DNA from: Xanthomonas indica
GTDB taxonomy: Bacteria; Pseudomonadota; Gammaproteobacteria; Xanthomonadales; Xanthomonadaceae
DNA: 64,000 nucleotides
Reading direction: 5' to 3'
Assembly (NCBI RefSeq): GCF_040529045.1
Contig: NZ_CP131914.1
Coordinates: forward strand, 1,100,501-1,164,500
The translations under genes and the position numbers were made by a program. Of the stretch, positions 9,991 to 17,588 are shown one piece after another (the first letter of the stretch is position 1; each line of letters starts with the position of its first letter). The notes under the pieces were generated by a model, which worked only from the letters and a program-made list of their open reading frames with translations, ran no database searches and had not been told where the DNA came from.

Positions 9991-10190
9991 GGCCAGAGGC
10001 CGCGGCGACGCGTGCGTCGTGGGTGGCGAAGCGCCTGGGACGACGCGCGCAGGTGAGGTGCGATCTCCGCAGGGATCCCGTCGACGCGCATCGGCGACCG
10101 ATTGACGGTGCTCCGGCCGCGTTCGCGGCCGGAGCCAGGCAGGGAGCAGGACCCGGGCTCCGCCTTGCGAAGCCCGAATCCCGGTCGTTC

Positions 10191-11555
10191 CTACAGCGCG
10201 ATCGACTTGTTCTTGCGTTCGGCCAGGCGCTTTTCCAGGTAGTGGATGTTCTGGCCGCCGGCCTGGAAGCCCTTGTCGCGCATGATCCGCTGCTGCAGCG
10301 GGATGTTGGTCTTGATGCCGTCCACCACCATCTCGCTCAGCGCCACGCGCATGCGCGCGATCGCGGTCTCGCGGTCGGGGCCGTGCACGATCAGCTTGCC
10401 GATCATCGAGTCGTAGTTCGGCGGCACCTTGTAGCCGCTGTAGATGTGCGTGTCCACGCGCACGCCGGGGCCGCCGGGCGGGTGGAAGCCGGTGATCAGG
10501 CCCGGGTTGGGCATGAAGGTTTCCGGGTCTTCGGCGTTGATGCGGCACTCGATCGCATGGCCGCGCAGGACGATGTCCTTCTGCTTGATGCTGAGCTTGT
10601 GTCCGGCGGCGATGCGCAACTGCTCGCAGACCAGGTCGATGCCGGTGATGCGCTCGGTGACCGGGTGCTCCACCTGGATGCGCGTGTTCATTTCGATGAA
10701 GTAGAAGCGCCCGTTCTCGAACAGGAACTCGAAGGTGCCGGCGCCGCGGTAGCCGATGCGGATGCAGGCGTCCACGCAGACCTTGCCGATCTCGTTGCGC
10801 AGTTCCTCGGTGATGCCCGGCGCAGGCGCTTCCTCCACCACCTTCTGGTGGCGGCGCTGCATCGAGCAGTCGCGCTCGCCCAGGTGGATGGCGCCGCCCT
10901 GGCCGTCGGCCAGCACCTGGATCTCCACGTGGCGCGGATTCTCCAGGAACTTCTCCATGTACACCTGGTCGTTGCTGAAGGCGGCCTTGGCCTCGGACTT
11001 GGTGGTCTCGATCGCGGCCTTCAGCGCGGCCTCCGAATGCACCACGCGCATGCCGCGGCCACCGCCGCCGCCGGCGGCCTTGATGATCACCGGGTAGCCG
11101 ATCTCGCGGGCGATCTTGGTGTTGGCGACGATATCCTCGCCCAGCGGGCCGCCCGAGCCAGGCACGCACGGCACGCCGGCGGCCTTCATCGCGCGGATCG
11201 CCTCGACCTTGTCGCCCATCAGGCGGATGGTGTCGGCCTTGGGCCCGATGAAGATGAAGCCGGACTGCTCCACGCGCTCGGCGAAGTCGGCGTTCTCCGA
11301 CAGGAAGCCGTAGCCGGGGTGGATGGCCTGGGCGTCGGTGACCTCGGCCGCGGCGATCAGCGCCGGGATGTTGAGGTAGCTCTCGGACGAAGGCGCCGGG
11401 CCGATGCACACCGACTCGTCGGCCATGGCCACGTGCTTGAGGTTGCGGTCCACGGTGGAATGCACCGCGACCGTGCGGATGCCGAGCGTATGGCACGCGC
11501 GCAGGATGCGCAGCGCGATTTCGCCGCGATTGGCGATGACGACTTTATCGAGCAT
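10191..11555 (-). CDS. accC: Acetyl-CoA carboxylase, biotin carboxylase subunit
   Basis: 454 aa, the normal AccC length. The ATP-grasp glycine loop Gly-Gly-Gly-Gly-Gly-Arg-Gly-Met is at about residue 163. [14 protein letters not shown] (catalytic Glu and Arg region) is near residue 290, and the N-terminal [11 protein letters not shown] is standard. AccC carboxylates the biotin on AccB with bicarbonate and ATP, the first half of malonyl-CoA synthesis. It is the last gene of aroQ-accB-accC. It is separated from accB by a 450-base insert carrying a four-helix-bundle gene, which could affect accB:accC transcript balance. Confidence 0.98.
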   Translation of the reverse strand: MLDKVVIANRGEIALRILRACHTLGIRTVAVHSTVDRNLKHVAMADESVCIGPAPSSESYLNIPALIAAAEVTDAQAIHPGYGFLSENADFAERVEQSGFIFIGPKADTIRLMGDKVEAIRAMKAAGVPCVPGSGGPLGEDIVANTKIAREIGYPVIIKAAGGGGGRGMRVVHSEAALKAAIETTKSEAKAAFSNDQVYMEKFLENPRHVEIQVLADGQGGAIHLGERDCSMQRRHQKVVEEAPAPGITEELRNEIGKVCVDACIRIGYRGAGTFEFLFENGRFYFIEMNTRIQVEHPVTERITGIDLVCEQLRIAAGHKLSIKQKDIVLRGHAIECRINAEDPETFMPNPGLITGFHPPGGPGVRVDTHIYSGYKVPPNYDSMIGKLIVHGPDRETAIARMRVALSEMVVDGIKTNIPLQQRIMRDKGFQAGGQNIHYLEKRLAERKNKSIAL

Positions 11556-11562
11556 GGGATGG

Positions 11563-12000
11563 CCGGGAATTGGGAATGGAGAATCGGGAATGGAGGACGG
11601 CGTGCATCGTCAGTCTCCGCGCTTGCTCAGAACATTCATCAATGCGGTCAGTTTGGCGAAGATCGTATCGATCAATCCGTCGAGTGCCGCGATGTCGGAG
11701 ATGTAGTCGAGCCGGCGCGCGATCTGCAGATGCGTGCTGGCCTCGGACAGCGAGCCACGTGCGATCGACAGAAAACGCAGGTATTCGGGAGTGGAACGGC
11801 GTGCAGCGCCTTCGGCGATGTTGGCGGGGATGCTGACCGCTGCGCGGCGCAATTGCGCCGTCAGCCCGAAACGTTCCGTCGCCGGAAACGTCTCGGAGAG
11901 GCGGTAGATCATTTCCACCAGATCCATGGAGTCACGCCAGACGTCGAGCCGCTCGTGCGGCCGCTTCGACGATTCCCCATTCTCCACTCCCGATTCCCGG
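11563..12000. mobile_element. Inverted-repeat GGGAAT cassette inside the acc operon
   Basis: The segment between accC and accB is bounded by near-perfect inverted repeats. The left arm, 11563-11594, reads CCGGGAATTGGGAATGGAGA and onward. The right arm, 11971-12000, reads CCGGGAATCGGGAGTGGAGA on the other strand. Between the arms lies only the four-helix-bundle gene. The same arms without a gene bound the groES-groEL spacer (22733-22852) and a segment at 28322-28408. This suggests one family of small non-autonomous elements, one copy of which carries a gene. No transposase or clear target duplication is visible. Confidence 0.6.
11610..11987 (-). CDS. Four-helix-bundle protein (S23/bIVP family)
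   Basis: 125 aa. Recognisable as the four-helix-bundle family once called 23S intervening-sequence protein: Arg-Leu-Asp-Val-Trp-Arg-Asp-Ser-Met-Asp-Leu-Val near the start, Gln-Leu-Arg-Arg-Ala-Ala-Val-Ser-Ile-Pro-Ala-Asn-Ile-Ala-Glu-Gly in the middle, and Arg-Gly-Ser-Leu-Ser-Glu-Ala after it. GTG at 11987 is the only start preceding the conserved region. It lies within the inverted repeat, so the first residues (MENGESS) are repeat-encoded. Members occur in 23S rRNA inserts and beside diversity-generating retroelements (Avd), and a nucleic-acid-binding scaffold role is inferred. It is co-oriented with accB and accC. It may depend on their promoter. Confidence 0.85.
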   Translation of the reverse strand: MENGESSKRPHERLDVWRDSMDLVEMIYRLSETFPATERFGLTAQLRRAAVSIPANIAEGAARRSTPEYLRFLSIARGSLSEASTHLQIARRLDYISDIAALDGLIDTIFAKLTALMNVLSKRGD

Positions 12001-12004
12001 CGTC

Positions 12005-12487
12005 TCAGCCAATCACAAACAACGGCTGGTCGAACTCCACCGGCTGGCCGCTTTCCCCCAGGATCGCGACGATGGTGCCGGAGACGTCGGCTTCGATCGG
12101 GTTGAACATCTTCATCGCTTCGATGATCGCCAGGGTCTCGCCGGCCTTGACCGCCTGGCCGACGCTGACGAAGGCCGGCTTGTCCGGCGCCGGCGAGGTG
12201 TAGAAGGTGCCGACCATCGGTGCGCGCAGCACGTGGCCCTCGGGCAGGGCGTTGCCGGGCTTGGCGCTGCCGCCGGTGGAGGCCTCGGTGGGCGAGCTCA
12301 TCGGCATCGGCGCGGCGGCGGCCGGCGCGGCCGCGGGGGCGGCGGCCACGTACTGCGGCGCGCTGGCGGTCATGCCCTTGGGGGTGCGCGCCAGGCGCAC
12401 GCTTTCCTCGCCTTCCTTGATCTCGATCTCGGCGAGATTCGATTCTTCCAGCAGGTCGATCAGTTTCTTGATTTTGCGGAGATCCAT
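12005..12487 (-). CDS. accB: Acetyl-CoA carboxylase, biotin carboxyl carrier protein
   Basis: 160 aa. The biotinylation site is Glu-Ala-Met-Lys-Met with Lys126 as acceptor, followed by Phe-Asn-Pro-Ile-Glu-Ala. A Pro/Ala-rich flexible linker covers residues about 40-80, and the N-terminal helix ([10 protein letters not shown]) is typical. AccB carries carboxybiotin from AccC to the AccA/AccD carboxyltransferase. It lies between aroQ and the inserted cassette; an 87-base gap to aroQ holds no gene. Confidence 0.98.
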   Translation of the reverse strand: MDLRKIKKLIDLLEESNLAEIEIKEGEESVRLARTPKGMTASAPQYVAAAPAAAPAAAAPMPMSSPTEASTGGSAKPGNALPEGHVLRAPMVGTFYTSPAPDKPAFVSVGQAVKAGETLAIIEAMKMFNPIEADVSGTIVAILGESGQPVEFDQPLFVIG

Positions 12488-12574
12488 AACGGCCTCGTGA
12501 GGTGACTTTTGAAAAAGACCGGGCGCGCGGCCCGGGGACTCAGACGGGGGTACGGGGCACCGGTCGGGCGCGGC

Positions 12575-13021
12575 TCATGCGGCCGCTCCCAGCCGGGTCA
12601 GCGCCGCGTCCATCGCATAGCGGTAGCTGTCGGCGCCGAAGCCGCAGACCACGCCGACCGCGTGGTCGCTGAAATAGCTGTGGTGGCGGAACGGTTCGCG
12701 GGCGTGCGGGTTGGACAGGTGGATCTCGATGAACGGGATCGCCACCGCCGCCAGCGCGTCGCGCAGCGCCACCGAGGTATGGGTGAACGCGGCCGGGTTG
12801 ATCAGGATGAAGGCGGTGCCGTCGCCGCGCGCGGCCTGCACCCGGTCCACCAGCACGTGCTCGGCGTTGGACTGCAGGCTCTCCAGCTGGTGGCCGGCGG
12901 CGCTGGCCTGGGCCTGCAGTGCGCCATCGATCTGCGCCAGGGTGGCATGGCCGTACACGCCCGGCTCGCGGGTGCCGAGCAGGTTGAGGTTGGGGCCATG
13001 CAGCAGCAGCAGTCGCGCCAT
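12575..13021 (-). CDS. aroQ: Type II 3-dehydroquinate dehydratase
   Basis: 148 aa, the small dodecameric type II enzyme. The conserved N-terminal [13 protein letters not shown], the Asn-Pro-Ala-Ala-Phe-Thr-His-Thr-Ser block and the Glu-Ile-His-Leu-Ser-Asn segment are all present. It converts 3-dehydroquinate to 3-dehydroshikimate in the shikimate pathway. ATG at 13021 is preferred over an ATG three codons earlier because the conserved start is [11 protein letters not shown]. First gene of aroQ-accB-accC, a linkage common in gammaproteobacteria. Confidence 0.97.
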   Translation of the reverse strand: MARLLLLHGPNLNLLGTREPGVYGHATLAQIDGALQAQASAAGHQLESLQSNAEHVLVDRVQAARGDGTAFILINPAAFTHTSVALRDALAAVAIPFIEIHLSNPHAREPFRHHSYFSDHAVGVVCGFGADSYRYAMDAALTRLGAAA

Positions 13022-13101
13022 CGGGAACAAAGCAGCCGAAAGGGCGGCAGTCTGCGCGAAGCCGGCATTGCTGTCCAGTTCGGCGAAGTTGCGGGCGTTT
13101 T

Positions 13102-13114
13102 AAACAATCGTTTG
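13102..13114. promoter_or_regulatory. Palindromic AAAC-N4-GTTTG box upstream of aroQ
   Basis: AAACAATCGTTTG lies about 80 bases upstream of the aroQ ATG. It matches the AAAC-N(2-4)-GTTT layout known for PsrA/TetR-type fatty-acid regulators. A site here would place malonyl-CoA synthesis genes under lipid control. No regulator gene is nearby, so this is a pattern match only. Confidence 0.35.
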
Positions 13115-13296
13115 ATTTTTCCGCCAGGCCGCAGCGGGCGTGCGGGGGCATGTGCCCGGCCTCGACGGCGTGGGACCGCGCGCTGCGCCGCGGCCTGCGG
13201 TTATGTCGCATCTTGCGCCGGACCATGCAAGTGTCGCCGCAGCATGGGGCAGGGACATAGCGGCACCGAGGCCATGCCCGGCCACGCCCGGAGAGG

Positions 13297-13331
13297 TGGT
13301 ATATACCATTTCAAAATCACTGAAATACCAG
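13297..13331 (+). promoter_or_regulatory. TGGTATATACCA palindrome upstream of GH84 gene
   Basis: A perfect 12-base palindrome at 13297-13308, with an additional half-site ATACCAG at 13325-13331, ends 16 bases before the GH84 ATG. TGGT-N4-ACCA is the half-site arrangement of GntR/HutC-type amino-sugar regulators (DasR, NagR/NagQ). The adjacent gene encodes a predicted beta-N-acetylglucosaminidase, so GlcNAc-responsive repression is plausible. Confidence 0.5.
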
Positions 13332-13346
13332 TCAAGGGGTGGACGC

Positions 13347-15305
13347 ATGCGAACCGACCGAATTGGCCGTGGCGGCCTTGGCCGCTCCATCCTGGCGCTG
13401 GCGCTGCTGGCCGGCGCGATCGCCACGCCCGCGCTGGCGGCGGCGCCGGCGACGCTGCCGGCGGTGTACCCGGCACCCACCGCGCTGCGTCTGCTCGGGC
13501 CGGAACTGCCGCTGGGGCCGTCGGTGGTGCTGGTGCAGGCCGGCACGCCCGATCCGGCCACCGACGCGCTGTTGCGTGCGGTGCTGCGCGAGGCCGGGGT
13601 CTCCCGCATCCGCCGCGCCAGCGCGCTGCCGCGCGACCCGCACGCGGTGGCGGTGGTGCTCGGCACGGTCGACGCGGCACCGGTGCGCGATGCGCTGGCC
13701 GTCGTCGACCTGGACGTGCCGGAGCGCGCGGAGGGCTATGCGCTGGGCAGCGTGGCCCGCGGCCGCGGCGCGCTGATCGTGCTGGCCGGCCGCGACGGCG
13801 ACGGCCTGTACCACGCGGCGCAGACCTTCCGGCAGCTGGTCGCACACGGGCGCATCGCCTCGGTGGCGGTGACCGACGCGCCGGCGATGCCGGTGCGCGG
13901 CACGATCGAGGGTTTCTACGGCAAGCCCTGGAGCATGGCCGAGCGTGCCGCGCACCTGGCGTTCCTGGCGCGCTTCAAGGCCAACACCTACATCTACAGC
14001 CCCAAGGACGACGCCTTCGCGCGCGACCGCTGGCGCGCGCCATACCCGGCGGCGACGCTGGCGGCGCTGGGCACGCTGGCCGCGGTCGCCAACCGCGAGC
14101 ACATCAACTTCGTCTACGCGCTCTCGCCGGGGCCGTCGATCTGCTACAGCGACGCGGCCGACCTGCAGGCGATCCGGCGCAAGTTCGCCGCGCTGCGCGC
14201 GCGTGGCGTGCGCAGCTTCTACATCGCCTTCGACGACATCGAATACACCAAGTGGAACTGCCCCGGCGACGCCGCCGCGTTCGGCCCCGCCGGCGAACAG
14301 GCCGCGGCCACCGCGCAGGCGCAGTTGCTCAACGCGGTGCAGGCGGACATCGCCGCGGCCGGCCACGGCGCGCTGATCATGGTGCCGACCGAGTACTTCA
14401 ACGTCACCGAGTCCCCATACAAGGCAACGCTGCGGCAGGCGCTGGATCCGCGCGTGGTGGTGCAGTGGACCGGCACCGACGTGGTCCCGGCGTCGATCTC
14501 GGTCAGCGATGCGAAGAACGCGACCAAGGCGTTCGGACGCAAGACGCTGCTGTGGGACAACTACCCGGTCAACGATTTCGCCGAGACCGCCGGGCGGCTG
14601 CTGCTGGCGCCGTACGATCGCCGCCAGGCCGGGCTGTCGGCGGAATTGAGCGGCATCGTGGCCAACCCGATGAACCAGGAAGTGGCCAGCCGACCGGCGG
14701 TAGCCGGGCTGCTCGCCTTCGCCTGGAACGACCGCGGCTACGACGCGCCGCGGACCTGGCGCGCGGCCGCGCGCGACCTGGCCGGCGGCGATGCGCAGGT
14801 GGCCGACGCACTGCTCACCTTCTTCGACACCCAGCACCTGGCGCCGACCTTCGGCCATCTGCCCTGGCAGCCGCAGGCGCCGCGACTCAAGGCGCTGATC
14901 GACGCCGCCCGCGACGCGCTGGCCGACGGCGATCCGACCGCCCGCACCGCGGCGCTGGCCGCGCTGGGCCGCGCCGCCGACGACCTGGCGGCGGCACCGC
15001 AGCGCATCCGCGCCGGCACCGCGACCGGCGCGTTCGTGGCCGAGGCGGCGCCGTGGCTGGACGCGACCGCGCTATGGGGCCGCGCGCTGCGCCTGAGCGT
15101 GGACGGGCTGAACCAGACGTTGGCCGGCGATCCGGCAGCCGGGCAGGCCTTCGCCACGGCCAGGCAGCTCGCCGCGCAGGCGGCGGCGATTCCCTCCATC
15201 CCTGGTGCGACCCGCTTCGGCGGCCCGGTCAAGGTCGCCGACGGCGTGCTGGATACCTTCATCGCCGATGCGCCCGGGCTGGTGGAGCGCCCGCCAGCGC
15301 GCTAG
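13347..15305 (+). CDS. Secreted GH84 beta-N-acetylglucosaminidase
   Basis: 652 aa. A signal peptide (Leu-Ala-Leu-Ala-Leu-Leu-Ala-Gly-Ala-Ile-Ala and a following Ala-Leu-Ala cleavage region) occupies the first 32 residues. An N-terminal alpha/beta domain (to about 180) is followed by the GH84 barrel beginning Arg-Gly-Thr-Ile-Glu-Gly-Phe-Tyr-Gly-Lys-Pro-Trp. The catalytic Asp-Asp pair of GH84 is at residues 296-297 in Phe-Asp-Asp-Ile-Glu-Tyr. These enzymes remove N-acetylglucosamine by substrate-assisted hydrolysis, like O-GlcNAcase and hyaluronidase homologues. The start at 13347 has AAGGGG upstream; in-frame ATGs further up lack one. It is probably periplasmic or secreted and may act on chitin-type or host glycans (inference). 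Confidence 0.9.
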   Translation: MRTDRIGRGGLGRSILALALLAGAIATPALAAAPATLPAVYPAPTALRLLGPELPLGPSVVLVQAGTPDPATDALLRAVLREAGVSRIRRASALPRDPHAVAVVLGTVDAAPVRDALAVVDLDVPERAEGYALGSVARGRGALIVLAGRDGDGLYHAAQTFRQLVAHGRIASVAVTDAPAMPVRGTIEGFYGKPWSMAERAAHLAFLARFKANTYIYSPKDDAFARDRWRAPYPAATLAALGTLAAVANREHINFVYALSPGPSICYSDAADLQAIRRKFAALRARGVRSFYIAFDDIEYTKWNCPGDAAAFGPAGEQAAATAQAQLLNAVQADIAAAGHGALIMVPTEYFNVTESPYKATLRQALDPRVVVQWTGTDVVPASISVSDAKNATKAFGRKTLLWDNYPVNDFAETAGRLLLAPYDRRQAGLSAELSGIVANPMNQEVASRPAVAGLLAFAWNDRGYDAPRTWRAAARDLAGGDAQVADALLTFFDTQHLAPTFGHLPWQPQAPRLKALIDAARDALADGDPTARTAALAALGRAADDLAAAPQRIRAGTATGAFVAEAAPWLDATALWGRALRLSVDGLNQTLAGDPAAGQAFATARQLAAQAAAIPSIPGATRFGGPVKVADGVLDTFIADAPGLVERPPAR

Positions 15306-15464
15306 TGGGCGGCGGGCGCTCGGCGCCGAAGACCTGCTCATGGGCATCGCCCATGTGCTGATGCCCGATCGCCATGCCGCGCAGCGCACGCATTAACCGG
15401 CGATTTACACCCGCGCGCCGCATCCAGGGCACAAAGGATGCCCCGAGCGGCCAAGGTGCGTGCC

Positions 15465-16865
15465 ATGCGAATTGCGATCATCGGCGCAGGATTCTGCGGC
15501 AACGTGCTGGCTGCGGCGCTGGCCCGGCAGGGGACCGCCAGCCGCATCACCCTGGTCGGCATGGCCGACACCTTCGGCCGCGGCGTCGCCTATGGCGCGG
15601 CGCGGCCGGAGCATTTGTTGAACGTGCGCGCCAAGGACCTGGGCGTGGATCCGCAGGATCCGGGCGGGTTCGCCGCGGCGCTGCAGCTGGATGCCGCGCA
15701 GGGCGTGGCCTTCCTGCCGCGGCTGCAGTACGGCCAGTACCTGGAGCAGCACCTGGCGGCCGCCCTGGCGGAGCCGGCCACCGAGGTGGTGCCGCTGGCG
15801 CAGGAGGCGGTGGCATTGGAGCGCGATCCGCAGGGCTTCCGCGTGTTCCTGGCCAATGGCGAGGATTTCGTCAGCGACGTGGTGGTGCTGGCGATCGGCG
15901 CGCTGCCGCCGGCGGCATTGCCGGGCGTCGGCCCGCGCCTGGCGGTGCACCGGCGCTACATCGGCTGGCCGTGGCAGGACGGCGTGCTCGACACGGTGCC
16001 GCCGCAGGCGCGGCTGCTGCTGGTCGGCACCGGCCTGACCATGGCCGACGTGGCCCTGACCCTGCGCCGGCGCGGCCACCGCGGCGCGATCACCGCCTTG
16101 TCGCGGCGCGGCCTGGCGCCGCAGGCGCACCTGCCGCAGCCGGGCGCGCCGGTGAGCCTGCCGCCCAGCGTCGTACAGGCGCTGCGCAGTCACGACCTAC
16201 GCGGCCTGGTGCGCAGCCTGCGCCAGCTGACCACGGTGGTGGAGGACTGGCGCTGCGTAGTGGATGCGCTGCGTCCGCACCTGCAGCCGTTCTGGAGCGG
16301 CCTGGCGCCGGCGGCGCGCGCCCGTTTCCTGCGCCACCTGCGGCCGTACTGGGAGGTGGCGCGGCACCGCCTGGCGCCGGCCGCGGCCACCGCGCTGGCG
16401 CAGATGCAGCAGCAGGGGCAGTTGCGGATCCGCGCCGGGCGCCTGCTGCGTGCGCGCCTGGGCGAGGACGCCGTGGAAGCGGTGATCCGCGACCGCGCCG
16501 ACCGCGGCGCGCGCACCGAGCAGTTCGACGTGCTGATCCGCGCCACCGGGCTGGATACCGACGTCGCCCGCACCAGCCATCCGCTGGTCGCGGCACTGCG
16601 CGAGGCCGGCCTGCTGCAGGCCGATCCGCTGGGCCTGGGGGTGGTGGTCGATCCGCGGCTGCGAGTGCGCGACGCCGGCGGCCAGCCGGTCGCCGGCCTG
16701 TATTGCCTGGGACCGCTGTTGCGCGGCGGGCTATGGGAGATCACCGCGGTGCCGGAACTGCGCGCCGCCGCGCAGCGCCTAGCCGAGGAGCTGGCGACGC
16801 TGGCGCAGGCGCGAACCGCCGATGGTGATGCCAGTGGCGATGCACCGCAGCGGCTGGCGTTCTAG
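15465..16865 (+). CDS. FAD/NAD(P)-binding protein (NAD_binding_9 type)
   Basis: 466 aa. The dinucleotide-binding motif Ile-Ala-Ile-Ile-Gly-Ala-Gly-Phe-Cys-Gly (GxGxxG type) is at the very N-terminus from ATG 15465, and a second Gly-Thr-Gly-Leu-Thr-Met-Ala-Asp is near residue 185. The protein resembles the HI0933/NAD_binding_9 flavoproteins, sometimes annotated as hydroxyacylglutathione hydrolase-like or SidA-like. No catalytic assignment is possible. The Gly-Arg-Gly-Val-Ala-Tyr segment near residue 40 is typical of the family. It follows the GH84 gene with a 160-base gap and may be separate. Confidence 0.8.
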   Translation: MRIAIIGAGFCGNVLAAALARQGTASRITLVGMADTFGRGVAYGAARPEHLLNVRAKDLGVDPQDPGGFAAALQLDAAQGVAFLPRLQYGQYLEQHLAAALAEPATEVVPLAQEAVALERDPQGFRVFLANGEDFVSDVVVLAIGALPPAALPGVGPRLAVHRRYIGWPWQDGVLDTVPPQARLLLVGTGLTMADVALTLRRRGHRGAITALSRRGLAPQAHLPQPGAPVSLPPSVVQALRSHDLRGLVRSLRQLTTVVEDWRCVVDALRPHLQPFWSGLAPAARARFLRHLRPYWEVARHRLAPAAATALAQMQQQGQLRIRAGRLLRARLGEDAVEAVIRDRADRGARTEQFDVLIRATGLDTDVARTSHPLVAALREAGLLQADPLGLGVVVDPRLRVRDAGGQPVAGLYCLGPLLRGGLWEITAVPELRAAAQRLAEELATLAQARTADGDASGDAPQRLAF

Positions 16866-16904
16866 TCCCGGATCCGCGCGCGCGCGTTGCCCCCCGCTGC
16901 TGGC

Positions 16905-16972
16905 GTAGGAGCGGCTTCAGCCGCGACCGGGCTTTGCCGGTAATGCCTGGTCGCGGCTGAAGCCGCTCCTAC
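16905..16972. repeat. Paired GTAG-type REP palindrome
   Basis: GTAGGAGCGGCTTCAGCCGC followed after a short loop by its inverted copy GCGGCTGAAGCCGCTCCTAC. This is the standard two-arm arrangement of the family. It lies between two convergent genes and could act as a transcript-end hairpin. Confidence 0.93.
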
Positions 16973-16997
16973 GCGAGCGCGTTCAGCGCTCTGCCGG

Positions 16998-17588
16998 CTA
17001 GCGTGGCGGCTGGGCGCCACCGCCCACCCAGCCCTCGATTTCGCCCGGCGCGAACGGGCCGAGCTTCTGCCTGACGATGCGGCCGTCGGCGTCGATCAGC
17101 ACGCTGTACGGCAGCAGGCCCTGGGTGTCGCCCAGGCGCACGCTGGCGTCGGCCGGGCCGGGGATCTCCAGGGCGATCGGGTAGCCGATCGGCACCCGCT
17201 GCAGGAAGGCGCGCACGTCCTCGACGCGGTCCAGGGCGATACCGAGCACCTGCAGGCCGTCGGCCGGTTGCGCGCGGGCCAGCCGGTCCAGTTCCGGCAT
17301 CTCGCGCACGCAGGGCTCGCACCAGCTCGCCCACACGTTGACCAGCAGCGGCCGGCTGCGGAACTGCGCCAGGGTCAGGTGGCCGCCATCGAGCGTGGGC
17401 AGGCGCAGCGCCGGGGCGGGATCGCCCGGGCGCGCCGCGGCGACCGGCGGCGCCGCATGGCCGCTGGCCGTGGCGGGCGCGGCCGGGGGCATGGCCGGCG
17501 TCTGTCGTTCCCACCAGTGCGCCGCCGCCACGCCGAGCACTGCCGCCACCGCGGCGACCGCCAGCAGGCGCGCGCTGGCGGGGGTCAT
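16998..17588 (-). CDS. TlpA-like periplasmic thioredoxin
   Basis: 196 aa. An N-terminal signal anchor (residues about 6-26) is followed by a Pro/Ala linker and a TlpA/ResA-type thioredoxin domain. The active site is Val-Trp-Ala-Ser-Trp-Cys-Glu-Pro-Cys (CEPC). ATG at 17588 overlaps the dsbD stop (ATGA), so it is coupled to the electron donor encoded upstream. The likely role is a periplasmic reductase fed by DsbD (inference from coupling and fold); the client could be a cytochrome c maturation or metalloprotein thiol. Confidence 0.9.
   Translation of the reverse strand: MTPASARLLAVAAVAAVLGVAAAHWWERQTPAMPPAAPATASGHAAPPVAAARPGDPAPALRLPTLDGGHLTLAQFRSRPLLVNVWASWCEPCVREMPELDRLARAQPADGLQVLGIALDRVEDVRAFLQRVPIGYPIALEIPGPADASVRLGDTQGLLPYSVLIDADGRIVRQKLGPFAPGEIEGWVGGGAQPPR

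Noticed and set aside
11610..11987. Ribosomal protein S23 annotation
   Set aside because: That older name is misleading; the sequence fits the four-helix-bundle intervening-sequence family, not a ribosomal protein.
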